Shown one piece after another: positions 41,688 through 51,106 of a stretch of DNA of 64,000 bases. The stretch is from positions 1-64,000 of the forward strand of contig NZ_CALISE010000019.1 of assembly GCF_938041965.1 (NCBI RefSeq), written 5' to 3'. Position numbers and translations under genes: made by a program. This stretch comes from an uncultured Mogibacterium sp. (GTDB lineage Bacteria > Bacillota > Clostridia > Peptostreptococcales > Anaerovoracaceae). Within the stretch, counting starts at the first letter, position 1, and every line of letters begins with the position of its first letter. Under the pieces are notes generated by a model. That model made no database searches. It was not told the origin of the DNA and worked only from the letters and a program-made list of their open reading frames with translations.

Positions 41688-42242
41688 TCAAGCTTTTAAA
41701 GCTTTCATTTCGTTCTGTTCATCCCATTCCTCTACCAGAATAGCCCGAAGTTCCATATCGAAATACTCATTGCTGCGTTTCCCAGCTAACTTGAGTATAC
41801 CTTCTGTCCTAAAACCTAGCTTAGTGTATAGGTTCGAAGCGACTTTGTCATCAGGAAAATGAGAAACGGTAACTCTATGTGTACCGAGCTCCTCGAAAGC
41901 ATGGCGAAGAAGCGCTTCCATCGATTCTGTTCCGTAACCTTTGCCACGAGCCGCTTCGTCAGCGAGATAAATGATGGCGATATTGAGTGAATCATTGATG
42001 GGATCAATGTTGGTAATATCAATTTTTCCCAGAGGCTTTTTGCTAGACTTCTCAACTATTGTCATCCATTCGCGAGATGGGTCATGAATGACGTTGTGAA
42101 ATTCGTCTGTTATCGTATCTAGGTTTCTTTTGCCAGTCGTGCAGAAGTGCTCGATTACGGTTTCTCGCGACTCCCATTCCGCGAAAAGGTCGCAGTCAGC
42201 AAAGGATGCCTTGCGAAGTATGATGTGGTCAGTTTCTATCAA
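41688..42242 (-). CDS. GNAT-family N-acetyltransferase (RimJ/RimL-like)
   Basis: The product is 184 residues. The acetyl-CoA loop lies in EAARGKGYGTESMEALLRHA, and LYTKLGFRTEG is the usual C-terminal strand-turn. The class acetylates protein N-termini, amines or antibiotics; the substrate is unknown. Its stop codon lies only 12 bases from the -35 of the rplM promoter, so read-through could add to ribosomal protein expression. Confidence 0.88.
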   Translation of the reverse strand: MIETDHIILRKASFADCDLFAEWESRETVIEHFCTTGKRNLDTITDEFHNVIHDPSREWMTIVEKSSKKPLGKIDITNIDPINDSLNIAIIYLADEAARGKGYGTESMEALLRHAFEELGTHRVTVSHFPDDKVASNLYTKLGFRTEGILKLAGKRSNEYFDMELRAILVEEWDEQNEMKALKA

Positions 42243-42494
42243 GTCGATTCCTCCTCTAGTATCAAGCTTATTAATTTCTTATTATACCAAAAAAATACAT
42301 AGCTTATCATATATAATTGATGCATTGCACACCTAAATATGTCTCCATGTTATAATTTTAGTGTATATTACGGAGTATTTATTAAAGGGCTTTGCGCTTG
42401 TAACAGCTTGTTTGTTCTTAGATTAGAAAAAAGTGAACAAGGGTGTGAACAAATGACCAATCAATGTGATTAGTTAATCAGTGAGAGTTATCAT

Positions 42495-42590
42495 ATGAGC
42501 AATAAGAGCAAAGGAAATATTGCACTACTAATAGTTGCGATTATATGGGGGAGCGGATTCATCGCTCAGAAGATTGTAGATTACACATAG
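42495..42590 (+). pseudogene. N-terminal fragment of a DMT/EamA transporter gene
   Basis: From ATG 42495 the frame reads NIALLIVAIIWGSGFIAQKI and stops at TAG 42588-42590 after 31 residues. WGSGFIAQK is the start of typical EamA transporters of about 290 residues. The remainder of the gene is absent; AT-rich DNA follows at once. It looks like a deletion scar next to the surface-protein locus. Confidence 0.7.
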
Positions 42591-42670
42591 GCGATAAATT
42601 TTATTAATATAATAAAAATTAATAATAAAAAGTATCAATAGTTGTACACGATGGTATAAGTATGAATTAT

Positions 42671-42706
42671 TGTTAACACTTTTTCCAGTGCGATAGAATG
42701 TTAACA
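42671..42706 (+). promoter_or_regulatory. Paired TGTTAACA boxes upstream of the surface protein
   Basis: The palindromic word TGTTAACA occurs at 42671-42678 and 42699-42706, 28 bases apart, in an otherwise featureless stretch between 42591 and 42824. It may be an operator for the surface-protein gene. A possible -10 (TAGAAT) lies between them. Confidence 0.35.
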
Positions 42707-42824
42707 TAAAATACAATACATAGTTATGCCGTTATTCGCGAGATGGGCGCGAATCGTGGTACGACTATTGTTGTTTTTTGTACAAATACACTTATTGACT
42801 ACAATCAATTAGGAAAGGAAAGTA

Positions 42825-45800
42825 ATGGTTACGAAGAAGAAAGAATTAAAGGCGAAGGTTTCAGGAGTATTGCTTACAGCTATCCTGATACTCACCATGA
42901 TGCCGTGGCATGTAATGGCTGACGATACCTCCGCTGCAGAGGGCACGGCTGCTGCGAACACTGTAGCTACCGAGAGCGAGGGCGTTTCTAACGAAGTGGC
43001 AAGTGCTACTACAAGAGATGCAGCACAGAATAAACCAGCTGCGGCTCCTGCGACACCTGCAGGTGAAAAGCCTTTAGCAGCATCTGCATCATCCAAGAAG
43101 TTCGTGAAGACATCTGTGAAGGTCGTATATAAGGATGGAACTCCTGTTGAAGATGGAACAGCCTTCACACTTGAAGATCCAGATAACAACGACCAGAAGG
43201 ATTACGAAGTTAAGAACGGAAAACTAGAATTTCAGCTAATCTCTGACAAGCAGTATCGACTTGGTCTCTCATGGGAAGATGAGAAGATGGATACTCACAA
43301 AGTCGTTGAAGCTGATGCAAATCTTGGCACAATTCCTGTTGCAATCGCATCAAATGGCAAGACTCTAGTATGGTATGACAGACATAACATGAAGCTTCTG
43401 GAGAACAAGCCAGTGACGACCGTCACTCTCAAGGAAATCGAAGACAATGACGAAACCCCATCTGAGCCAAAGCCTGCGGAGAAGAAGAGAGTAGAAAAAG
43501 GCGAATTAGCAAACGTTCGTGACATAGATGTAACTCTAGATGATGGAACACCAATGCCTGACGGTGTTCAGCTAGAACTCATAGATATGAGCAGAGTTGC
43601 TGATTGGTCATATGAATTTGAAAAATACACTGTTAAGGATGGCAAGATCCACGGCGTTAAGATGAAAGCTGAAACGCAGTATAAGATTGGTATGGACACT
43701 GCTAATCCATCATATTCTGATTACACAATCGTTGGTGCATATAACAGCAAGCATCTGATGCGTATATATGCAAGATATGAGAACGAGTATCCGCTATACT
43801 ACGATTATGACGAGGGTATAGGCGCACCAGAGAAGCCGATTGCAAAGCTTGTATTCCACAAGGTGAAAGAGCAGAGCGAATTAGAGAATCCTAAATCGAA
43901 TTCCAACATTACAGTTCTAAAGGTTTCTGATGGCGGCTATGTGGCAAAGGCAGGTTTGCCTTTCAGATTAGTTCGTAAGGATAACGGTAAGTCGAAGGTT
44001 ATCTACAGTGAGCAGGGTGAAGTTACAATCAATACCGAAGGAAACGTTCCTTACGAGCTTAAGCTAGATGAGAACGATACTTACGTTATGAAGAACAAGA
44101 TTGAGTTCACCATGAAGCAGAATAAGCAGGGCAAGTATAACCCTATTATCGAAGGCTATGATGCTAATGATATAAATGGTTATCTGCAGTGCAATGCTAT
44201 AGAACTTGTTAGAAAAGATGGCAAGAAGCCAGGAAGCGATATCGTTAAGCCAGGAGAAAATACTGGAAATAACAACAACGAAGATTGCAATCCATGCGGC
44301 GAATGCGAGGATTGTGCGAAGTATAAGCCTGAGCAGTATGCGAAGATTTACGAGAAGGAAAAGGTTATTCTCAAGAACATGCCAGTTCTAAGAAAGTCTG
44401 GTAACGAGTATAAGCCTGTCAAGAAGAAGGTTACATTTATCTTCTATAATGCAACAACTCAGACTATTGAGACTAAAGTAGAGTCAAGTAACGGTGTTCT
44501 ACCAGATGTCGAGATGGTTAAGGGCAATAACTATATCGTATTTGCTGAAGATGGCGACTTTGAAATGCCTAACGCATACATGGTGCTAAATAAGACTGGC
44601 GAGAAGCCGGTTCCTTCTAAGGATAACGGAAGAAAAGTAGATGCATTCTACTTGACTCTAAGATCGATGTATGTGAGCAACCCTGAAGCTGCAAAGCGTG
44701 TCGCATATACACTTCCAGTTTTCGATAAGGACCACAATCCTATTGATGGTGTAAATATAAAGTTTGTAAGCGAATACGATGAAGTTACAGCAAAGGTTAA
44801 TGAAGGTGTAGTTGAATACTCGCTTATTGAAGATCAGAACTACATGGTATATGTAGACGATCCTAGATACACAATCGATTCCTTCCCAATGACTATGAAG
44901 GACAAGTCTGAGTGGGGAGCAGCTAAGTACGCATTCAATCATTTCAGTTGTGGCAGTGTCAACGAGCTTATCCTAAAGCCCAAGAGCGAAGAAGGTAAAA
45001 ACAATACGCAGCTTATCGATATAGATAATACAACGGCTGTAACTGGTCTACACTTCGGAAAAGGAGAGTATTTGGTAAGCGTTAGAAAGCTACCTAAAGA
45101 TACTGTAAAGGGTCTAGAGGGAAAGGATTATGAAGTTCTAGATATCGACATGATCAACATGTATCGTACAGAGCTATCGAAGCTTGTAAGAGGAAACTTC
45201 AAGGTCAGCAGACTAGTTCCAGATGGCAAGGATGTAAAGCAGGTTTACTACGTTGATAATGAGGGGAAGCTCGTAAAGGTTCCATTCAAGCAGATCTTAG
45301 CATCTGACGGTGGATACATCGTAGCGTTTGATATGCCTTCGATGTCGCTTTACAACAATGTTATCGAGTACACTGACCATAAGCCAGCAGAGCCTGAAAA
45401 GCCAGTAACACCAGCAGAGCCTGAGAAGCCTGTTACACCTGAAAAACCGGTAAATCCGGTAAACCCAGGAAACAATCAGGGAGATAACAATAGCACACAG
45501 CCAAACGTGCCAACTCCAGGTAATAATGGCGGAAATACTAACGTTTCGCCTGAGTATTATGTAGCGAATGGAAATCTCGCTTGGAACGGTGATGATAACG
45601 GGATGCTCATAGTTGTTAAGTCTAAGACTGATGACGAAAAGACTTTTGAGAGATTCAAGGGCGTTGAGATCGATGGTAAGGTTGTAGATCCAAGCAACTA
45701 CGACGTTGTAAAGGGAAGTGCAAGAATTACCTTACATGCATCATACTTAAGATCTCTAAGACCAGGAAAGCATGCTGTAACCGCTCGTTTCAGCAACGGT

Positions 45801-45995
45801 TCTGTAAATTCGGAGTTTGCAGTAGTTTCTCGCGCAGCTAATAAGGCTCCTAACGGAAAAGCTACTCTAAATGGAAAGAACATCAGAACTGTAGTTAAAA
45901 CAGGTGACTCAGCAGGATTTGAGTTTATGTTTGCTTTCGTAATTGCAAGCATGCTACTAGGCGTTGTGGTTGCTATGAGGAAGAAAAACGCATAG
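42825..45995 (+). CDS. Large cell-wall-anchored surface protein with atypical sorting signal
   Basis: The product is 1056 residues. A signal peptide (KKKELKAKVSGVLLTAIL, then MADD) opens it, followed by an Ala/Thr/Pro-rich stretch. Then come several beta-rich modules of the Cna-B style (VKVVYKDGTPVEDGTAFTL, VRDIDVTLDDGTPMPDGVQL, YTLPVFDKDHNPIDGVNIKF). A Cys cluster (CNPCGECEDCAKY) lies near residue 490. A Pro/Glu/Lys repeat (PAEPEKPVTPEKPVNP) forms the wall-spanning part near 860-890. The C-terminus has VVKTGD, a hydrophobic helix and RKKNA. That is a sortase-type tail with Val in place of the Pro of LPxTG. It is probably an adhesin. It has its own terminator. Confidence 0.85.
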   Translation: MVTKKKELKAKVSGVLLTAILILTMMPWHVMADDTSAAEGTAAANTVATESEGVSNEVASATTRDAAQNKPAAAPATPAGEKPLAASASSKKFVKTSVKVVYKDGTPVEDGTAFTLEDPDNNDQKDYEVKNGKLEFQLISDKQYRLGLSWEDEKMDTHKVVEADANLGTIPVAIASNGKTLVWYDRHNMKLLENKPVTTVTLKEIEDNDETPSEPKPAEKKRVEKGELANVRDIDVTLDDGTPMPDGVQLELIDMSRVADWSYEFEKYTVKDGKIHGVKMKAETQYKIGMDTANPSYSDYTIVGAYNSKHLMRIYARYENEYPLYYDYDEGIGAPEKPIAKLVFHKVKEQSELENPKSNSNITVLKVSDGGYVAKAGLPFRLVRKDNGKSKVIYSEQGEVTINTEGNVPYELKLDENDTYVMKNKIEFTMKQNKQGKYNPIIEGYDANDINGYLQCNAIELVRKDGKKPGSDIVKPGENTGNNNNEDCNPCGECEDCAKYKPEQYAKIYEKEKVILKNMPVLRKSGNEYKPVKKKVTFIFYNATTQTIETKVESSNGVLPDVEMVKGNNYIVFAEDGDFEMPNAYMVLNKTGEKPVPSKDNGRKVDAFYLTLRSMYVSNPEAAKRVAYTLPVFDKDHNPIDGVNIKFVSEYDEVTAKVNEGVVEYSLIEDQNYMVYVDDPRYTIDSFPMTMKDKSEWGAAKYAFNHFSCGSVNELILKPKSEEGKNNTQLIDIDNTTAVTGLHFGKGEYLVSVRKLPKDTVKGLEGKDYEVLDIDMINMYRTELSKLVRGNFKVSRLVPDGKDVKQVYYVDNEGKLVKVPFKQILASDGGYIVAFDMPSMSLYNNVIEYTDHKPAEPEKPVTPAEPEKPVTPEKPVNPVNPGNNQGDNNSTQPNVPTPGNNGGNTNVSPEYYVANGNLAWNGDDNGMLIVVKSKTDDEKTFERFKGVEIDGKVVDPSNYDVVKGSARITLHASYLRSLRPGKHAVTARFSNGSVNSEFAVVSRAANKAPNGKATLNGKNIRTVVKTGDSAGFEFMFAFVIASMLLGVVVAMRKKNA

Positions 45996-46031
45996 CTCAA
46001 AATGTAAACTAGGGAACAAAAGCATTATCGA

Positions 46032-46066
46032 ATGAGATGGAGTGCTATGCTCCATCTCATTTTTTA
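46032..46066 (+). terminator. Terminator of the surface-protein gene
   Basis: ATGAGATGGAG (46032-46042) and CTCCATCTCAT (46050-46060) pair perfectly around seven bases, then TTTTTT. Confidence 0.88.
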
Positions 46067-46093
46067 AACTACTTGAAAGAGAGAAAATGGGGA

Positions 46094-46612
46094 ATGCAGA
46101 AAAGCTTATTTGATAATAAGCTGCTAAGTATTATTGCGGTTATTATCCTCTCTCTTGCTTTAGCTATAGGGCTCGCAAGCTGCGGTGCTGATAAGAGCGA
46201 GAAGGGGAGAGGTAAAAAGAAGGTAGAAGTTACAAAGGAAAAGTCTGCATCTGGCAAATCATCAGATAGCTCTAAAGCTGACAACGAAGGCGAGAGCGAA
46301 GCAAGTGGAAGTGATGATTCCAGCAGTAAAGCGCTTGAAGCGGAGAAAGCAAAGGAAAAGGAAAAAGAAAAGAAAAAAGAGAAAGCAAAGGAAAAAGAGC
46401 GGGCCAAAGAGGAGAAGTCTAAAAAAGATAGTAGCGACTCTAGCCATAGTAGCTCATCCCATTCAAAGAAAAAGTGGGTACCTGCAGTATATAAGACGGT
46501 TACACATCCGGCGGTGACACGTCAACAGAAATTTATTGATTATTACACTTGTCAGTGCGGTGCCACCTTCAAAACAAATGCAGAGTGGCAGGCCCATAGA
46601 CCAAAGCCTTGA
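46094..46612 (+). CDS. Lys/Glu-rich lipoprotein, C-terminus possibly cut by TGA
   Basis: The product is 172 residues. A signal peptide ends at the lipobox LASC, so it is a surface lipoprotein. A highly charged stretch of Glu/Lys/Ala repeats (about residues 85-125), likely a helical stalk, follows. Then comes a His/Ser patch and a domain with YYTCQCGATFKTNAEWQAH, a zinc-finger-like CxC...H pattern. The frame stops at TGA 46610-46612 but stays open for 34 more codons to TAA 46715-46717. That part reads TTKTVVVKEAYTEQVLVSEG, a pattern seen in related surface proteins. It is probably a recent nonsense change. Confidence 0.65.
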   Translation: MQKSLFDNKLLSIIAVIILSLALAIGLASCGADKSEKGRGKKKVEVTKEKSASGKSSDSSKADNEGESEASGSDDSSSKALEAEKAKEKEKEKKKEKAKEKERAKEEKSKKDSSDSSHSSSSHSKKKWVPAVYKTVTHPAVTRQQKFIDYYTCQCGATFKTNAEWQAHRPKP

Positions 46613-46717
46613 AATGGCTTACATACATATGCGGCTCCGCATGTGACGACCAAAACAGTTGTCGTTAAAGAGGCATACACCGAGCAGGTGCTTGTCAGTG
46701 AAGGACACTGGGAATAA
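46613..46717 (+). pseudogene. In-frame continuation of the lipoprotein after TGA
   Basis: Thirty-four codons in the same frame as 46094-46612, ending in GHWE and TAA. The Val/Lys/Glu pattern continues the repeats before the stop (AVYKTVTHPAVTRQQ), so this was once part of the same protein. There is no start or ribosome binding site of its own. Confidence 0.6.
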
Positions 46718-46793
46718 GTTATTACTTTAAGGGAATTAAAATGAAAATTCGTGTATACTATAGAGTAATGTATGAATAAGGCAGGTCTATAGT

Positions 46794-47345
46794 ATGAAAG
46801 ATATTCAAAATATTAAAATTCGTGAGGCGAAGCGTTCCGACATAGCCGAGGTTGGGCGTATCCTATCAGAGAACTATCATGATACATATGCAAATATATT
46901 GGATAAGAGATATCTAAGCTCCGTTAACCCTGAGAGTGCAGCGAGCAGAATGGACGCATATTTCCTTACACCGGGAAATGAAATGTTTGTTGCTGAGCTC
47001 TTAGCCGATGGTGAAGAGGCTGGTGCTGGTGAAATTGTCGGTTTCGTAGCGGGCACACCCTCGCCAGATGTACTTGGTGCATTTTGGCTTGAGATGCTTC
47101 ATATCAAGGCTTCCTACAGGGATTTCGGTATTGGACGAAGGCTCCTGTTTACGATGGGAAGCAGAGCTGCGAGCACCGGATATTCGCAGATGGTAATCGA
47201 TGTATTTGCAGGGAACACCAAGGCAGAAGAGATATACAAGCATTACGGAGCTAAGCAGATTGATGAGTTTTATCAAGATGTAGAAGGCTTCGGAGTGCTG
47301 TCGTCACTCCTTAGCTGGGACGACTTGTCGGTGTTCCAGGGATAG
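46794..47345 (+). CDS. GNAT-family N-acetyltransferase
   Basis: The product is 183 residues. The acetyl-CoA site is in LHIKASYRDFGIGRRLLFTM, and VIDVFAGNTKAEEIYKHYGA is the usual C-terminal part. The substrate is unknown. The mechanosensitive-channel gene starts ten bases after it, so the two form an operon. Confidence 0.88.
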   Translation: MKDIQNIKIREAKRSDIAEVGRILSENYHDTYANILDKRYLSSVNPESAASRMDAYFLTPGNEMFVAELLADGEEAGAGEIVGFVAGTPSPDVLGAFWLEMLHIKASYRDFGIGRRLLFTMGSRAASTGYSQMVIDVFAGNTKAEEIYKHYGAKQIDEFYQDVEGFGVLSSLLSWDDLSVFQG

Positions 47346-47354
47346 GGGGATAAC

Positions 47355-48149
47355 GTGGATATAATAGTAAAAATGGTCACTTCGACACAATTTATAAGTA
47401 GCATAATCATCATCTTAGTCACCATCATTGCGACGATTGTCATAGAACATACGCATAAGCTCTATGTAAAAAAGACCAATAATACGGTGCAGATGAATGC
47501 GATCGTCAGATCGACATTTAGACTCATGAAGAGCGTAACATGGATAATTGCAGCGCTTGCGGTGCTCGAAGTAAATAATATACGTGTTACATCCATTATC
47601 GCCGGTGTCGGTGTTGCTGGTGCGGTCTTTGGCATGGCGATGCAAGACGTGTTTAAGGATGTACTGATGGGTATGCACATAATTAATGACAAAGCTTTTA
47701 AAGTCGGTGATGTTATTAAGATTGATGACGACGAAGGTATAGTTACGCTGTTCACACTTCAGACCACGCAGTATACAAGCCTAAATACTGGAGACAATGT
47801 CACGATCTGCAACAGAAATATCACTAAAGTGGGCATAACTAATGGTGTCTATGATATAGATATCGGGCTCAGATACAATGAAGATCCGGAGCATGTCAGA
47901 GAGGTTCTGACGGAATGTGCAAAAAAGATCAAAGCGGTTAAAGGCATCAAGAACTCTGAGTACCTAGCTGTTCAGAGCTTCGATGCAACATCTGCAATAT
48001 ATAGAATCAGATATTGGTGTAAACCGAAGGACAAGTGGGTAACGAGAAGAGCTGCTATGGGCGTGCTACAGAAGTGCCTGCTTGAATCAGATATCGTGCT
48101 TCCTTATAGTCAGCTCGATGTACATGTGAACGATTCTGATGGTAAGTAA
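47355..48149 (+). CDS. MscS-type small-conductance mechanosensitive channel
   Basis: The product is 264 residues. Two or three membrane helices (about 9-30, 55-80, 85-105) precede the MscS beta domain. The pore-helix region is SIIAGVGVAGAVFGMAMQDV and the following DAFKVGD-like segment is KAFKVGDVIKIDDDEGIV. It releases ions and solutes on hypo-osmotic shock. The likely start is GTG at 47355, five bases after AGGGGGA. The terminator at 48204 ends the unit. Confidence 0.9.
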   Translation: MDIIVKMVTSTQFISSIIIILVTIIATIVIEHTHKLYVKKTNNTVQMNAIVRSTFRLMKSVTWIIAALAVLEVNNIRVTSIIAGVGVAGAVFGMAMQDVFKDVLMGMHIINDKAFKVGDVIKIDDDEGIVTLFTLQTTQYTSLNTGDNVTICNRNITKVGITNGVYDIDIGLRYNEDPEHVREVLTECAKKIKAVKGIKNSEYLAVQSFDATSAIYRIRYWCKPKDKWVTRRAAMGVLQKCLLESDIVLPYSQLDVHVNDSDGK

Positions 48150-48203
48150 AATCCTATCAATTACAGAACTCGCAATATATTATTCACAAGTTAATTAATA
48201 TTC

Positions 48204-48247
48204 CAAAAGACTCCTCTTGTCGCGTGTGCGATGAGAGGAGTCTTTTG
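48204..48247 (+). terminator. Terminator of the GNAT/MscS unit
   Basis: CAAAAGACTCCTCT (48204-48217) and AGAGGAGTCTTTTG (48234-48247) form a perfect 14-base stem. Confidence 0.85.
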
Positions 48248-48532
48248 TGATTGCAAAATTAACAGTTCTAAGAATATAAAATGGAAACAAGTGTACTCGA
48301 TAAAGTGCAAATTTTTCGCATCGATTTATCGTTGAAATTCCAATAGTTCTAGCGAATGTTAGTGAAATATCACAAAAATATATGATAATTTTGTTTAAAT
48401 TACAAAAAATGGTGTTATAATACAGCATATTAAATTTCTAGATTTAATGTAACCATTGAGATTAAAGAATTATAAGATTTTTATAGCTTTGCAATAAATT
48501 GTGAAACAAAGTTCAAATGTAGGGGATTAGGG
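48248..48532 (+). promoter_or_regulatory. AT-rich promoter region of the M20 cluster
   Basis: TATAAT lies at 48416-48421 with TTTAAA 16 bases upstream. The remaining stretch is AT-rich and holds no gene I can support. The long leader of about 110 bases before the ATG shows no riboswitch I recognise. Confidence 0.5.
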
Positions 48533-49738
48533 ATGAGCGATAATAAAATTTTGAAGAGAGCAAACGAGCTCTTTGAAGAGATTAGAACCATTAGAAGAGA
48601 TGTGCATAGGCATCCAGAGCTTGGTTACCATGAAAACAGAACTTCAGCACTTATTAAAGCGAAGCTAAGTGAATATGGAGTCGATAATATCGAGCAACCG
48701 ACACCTACTTCTGTAGTTGCGACAATCGTTGGTAGAAAGGGCGAAGGTAGGACCATTGCCCTAAGAGCTGATATCGACGCACTACCGATTAACGAGGAAA
48801 CCGAGCTTGAGTTTGCTAGTGAAAACGATGGAGTCATGCACGCATGTGGACACGATTTTCACGTATCGATGATGCTTGGCAATGCTGAGATGCTCTCCGA
48901 GATGCGAGATGAATTCTGCGGTAAGGTTAAGATAATTTTCCAGCACAGTGAGGATACTCAGCCGGGTGGTGCGAAGGAGCTCGTAGCAAAGGGTGTTATG
49001 GACGATGTGGATGCCATAGTTGGGCTACACGTACTCCCAGACGAAAACCCTGAAGAGTATGGCAAAGTGTGTTTTAGAAGCGGACCGATGACCACATCTG
49101 CTGACCTCGTCCAAGTGACGGTGACAGGCCTTGGCGGCCATAGTTCACAGCCACATCTGCTTCATGATCCAGTACTTGCAGCGTCGCAGATGATCGTTCT
49201 GTTGCAGCAGATTCAAGCAAGATACACAGATGCTAACGAGACGGCGATTCTGCCGATAACATATATTCGCGGTGATAGCGCCATTAACGTGGTTCCTGAA
49301 AAGGTTGAATTCGGTGGAGCTGCTCGTACTTATAACAATGATGTTAGAAAAGTAATCGAGGATCAGGTGTATAAGATTGGAAGAGGCGTCGCAGAGATGT
49401 CGGGATGCACTGTAGATGTCAATTATATAAAGGGATATGCTCCAGTGATAAACGACAAAGAGCTCACAGCTTTATCAAGAGCGGCAACTGCAGATGCCAT
49501 CGGTGAAGATAGAATAATCGATCTAGAGAGACCGATGAACTTCAGCGAGGACTTCAGCGCTTACTCTGATGTGAGTGGAAAGCCTGGTACATTTATGATT
49601 CTAAAGGCTGGAAATGCAGGACATTATGCTCCGCTACATAATCCAGCTAGCACGTTAAATGAGGAGACGATTCCTTACGGAATGGCGGCGATGGTCGCGA
49701 CCGCGATTAGATATTTAAACGAAGACTGTAGCGCGTAA
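48533..49738 (+). CDS. M20-family amidohydrolase (N-acyl-amino-acid/hippurate type)
   Basis: The product is 401 residues. Metal-site motifs are LRADIDALPINEET, HACGHDFHVSM and QHSEDTQPGGAKEL; the dimerisation domain includes GLGGHSSQPHL. Enzymes of this group remove acyl groups from amino acids or hydrolyse hippurate or peptide bonds. It is the first gene of a three-gene cluster with a membrane transporter and a second M20 enzyme. The ATG has AGGGGATTAGGG upstream. Confidence 0.92.
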   Translation: MSDNKILKRANELFEEIRTIRRDVHRHPELGYHENRTSALIKAKLSEYGVDNIEQPTPTSVVATIVGRKGEGRTIALRADIDALPINEETELEFASENDGVMHACGHDFHVSMMLGNAEMLSEMRDEFCGKVKIIFQHSEDTQPGGAKELVAKGVMDDVDAIVGLHVLPDENPEEYGKVCFRSGPMTTSADLVQVTVTGLGGHSSQPHLLHDPVLAASQMIVLLQQIQARYTDANETAILPITYIRGDSAINVVPEKVEFGGAARTYNNDVRKVIEDQVYKIGRGVAEMSGCTVDVNYIKGYAPVINDKELTALSRAATADAIGEDRIIDLERPMNFSEDFSAYSDVSGKPGTFMILKAGNAGHYAPLHNPASTLNEETIPYGMAAMVATAIRYLNEDCSA

Positions 49739-49885
49739 TGCATAATGTAAGGCAGTTCATAAAAGTTTATAGGGCTGATTAACAGCTTTGTAATATAGGC
49801 AGTATAGCCAGGGGTTAGGGCTATTGCCAAATAGACTAATTTGTAGGATGTTATTTTTTTAGAAAACAGAAAGGACTAGAGAAAC

Positions 49886-51106
49886 ATGGTATTTTATAAT
49901 GCACTATTAGCATTCGTGTTGATGGCTATCTGTTATGCCGTTGGTGAGTGGGTTGCAACAGCTACCAAGGCTTGGGTACCATCCGTATTCGCATCAGCAA
50001 TCCTGTATCTATTCGGATACTGGACTTTCTTCCCTAAGACAATAGGTACAGATTCTGGACTCGTTCCATTTGCAGCAACAGTAGCTATGATGCTGCTTAT
50101 CGTACATATCGGTACAATTATCAGCGTTAAGCATCTGCTGGAGCAGTGGAAGACTATCGTTGTATGTCTAGCTGGTCTCGCAGGCATGGTGCTCTTCAGC
50201 TGGTACCTCGCACCGATGTTTATGGATAAAACTCTTATGATAGCTGGTCTACCTCCACTAACTGGTGGAATCGTTGCCGCTACAACTATGCAGATGGCTG
50301 CTCACGCAAAAGGCTTAGAGGTAGCTGCTACATTTGCGGTAACTATCTACTGCGTGCAGGGATTTGCAGGCTATCCACTTACAGCGATTATGCTACATAA
50401 GTTTGGAAACAAGGAGCTAGCTAAGCTTAGAAGCGGAGAAATTGTTCTTACAGAGGAGCAGAAGGAAGCTAACAAGCAGATCGGAATGACGGTTGTAAAC
50501 GATGATTCTAAGGTTAAGAAGCTACTTCCAAGAGTTTCGGATAAGTACAATACACCAGTATTCATGCTTTGCAAGCTAGGTCTAGTTGCGTGGTTCGCAT
50601 CGCTCGCAGGACAGCTAAAGTTCGGTAGCGTTGTGATTTCTCCAGCAATATGGGCTCTAGTATTCGGTGTAATCTTCTGTGCGGTAGGGTTCCTGGATAC
50701 AAACATTTTGAACAGAGCAAATTCATACTGGATCAGCATGTTTGCACTTATGATGATTGTGTTCGACGGACTTAAGAATCTAACCCCAGCAATGCTTAAG
50801 TCAATCATAGGACCGATGGTTATACTCATCGTTATAGGTGTTGTAGGTATGGCTGTATTCTCATTCATCATCGCAAAAGTATTCAAGATGTCATTCTATC
50901 TTGCTTTTGCAAATGGCTTGACAGCACTTTATGGATTCCCAGCAGATGCGATCATATCTGAGTCAACATGTGAGGCTCTATCTGATGATCCAGATGAGGT
51001 TAACTATCTCATGAGCAAGATCTTCCCATCGATGATCGTTGGTGGATTCACTACAGTAACTATCACATCCGTATTCCTAGCTGGTATCTTCGCTACACTT
51101 CTATAA
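49886..51106 (+). CDS. Multi-pass membrane transporter of unknown substrate
   Basis: The product is 406 residues with about eleven hydrophobic segments and one cytoplasmic loop near residues 175-225 rich in Lys and Glu. PLTGGIVAATTMQMAAHAKG and TALYGFPADAIISE are conserved-looking half-motifs of a secondary carrier. I do not recognise the family with certainty. Its position between two M20 hydrolases suggests uptake of an N-acyl amino acid or dipeptide, or export of the product. GAAAGGACTAGAG precedes the ATG. Confidence 0.75.
   Translation: MVFYNALLAFVLMAICYAVGEWVATATKAWVPSVFASAILYLFGYWTFFPKTIGTDSGLVPFAATVAMMLLIVHIGTIISVKHLLEQWKTIVVCLAGLAGMVLFSWYLAPMFMDKTLMIAGLPPLTGGIVAATTMQMAAHAKGLEVAATFAVTIYCVQGFAGYPLTAIMLHKFGNKELAKLRSGEIVLTEEQKEANKQIGMTVVNDDSKVKKLLPRVSDKYNTPVFMLCKLGLVAWFASLAGQLKFGSVVISPAIWALVFGVIFCAVGFLDTNILNRANSYWISMFALMMIVFDGLKNLTPAMLKSIIGPMVILIVIGVVGMAVFSFIIAKVFKMSFYLAFANGLTALYGFPADAIISESTCEALSDDPDEVNYLMSKIFPSMIVGGFTTVTITSVFLAGIFATLL

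Noticed and set aside
42809..43189. Antisense ORFs over the surface-protein and other long genes
   Set aside because: They mirror the codon pattern of the sense gene and lack ribosome binding sites.
46610..46612. TGA in the lipoprotein as selenocysteine or reassigned Trp
   Set aside because: All core genes use TGA only as a stop, a normal prfB is present, and no insertion element follows.
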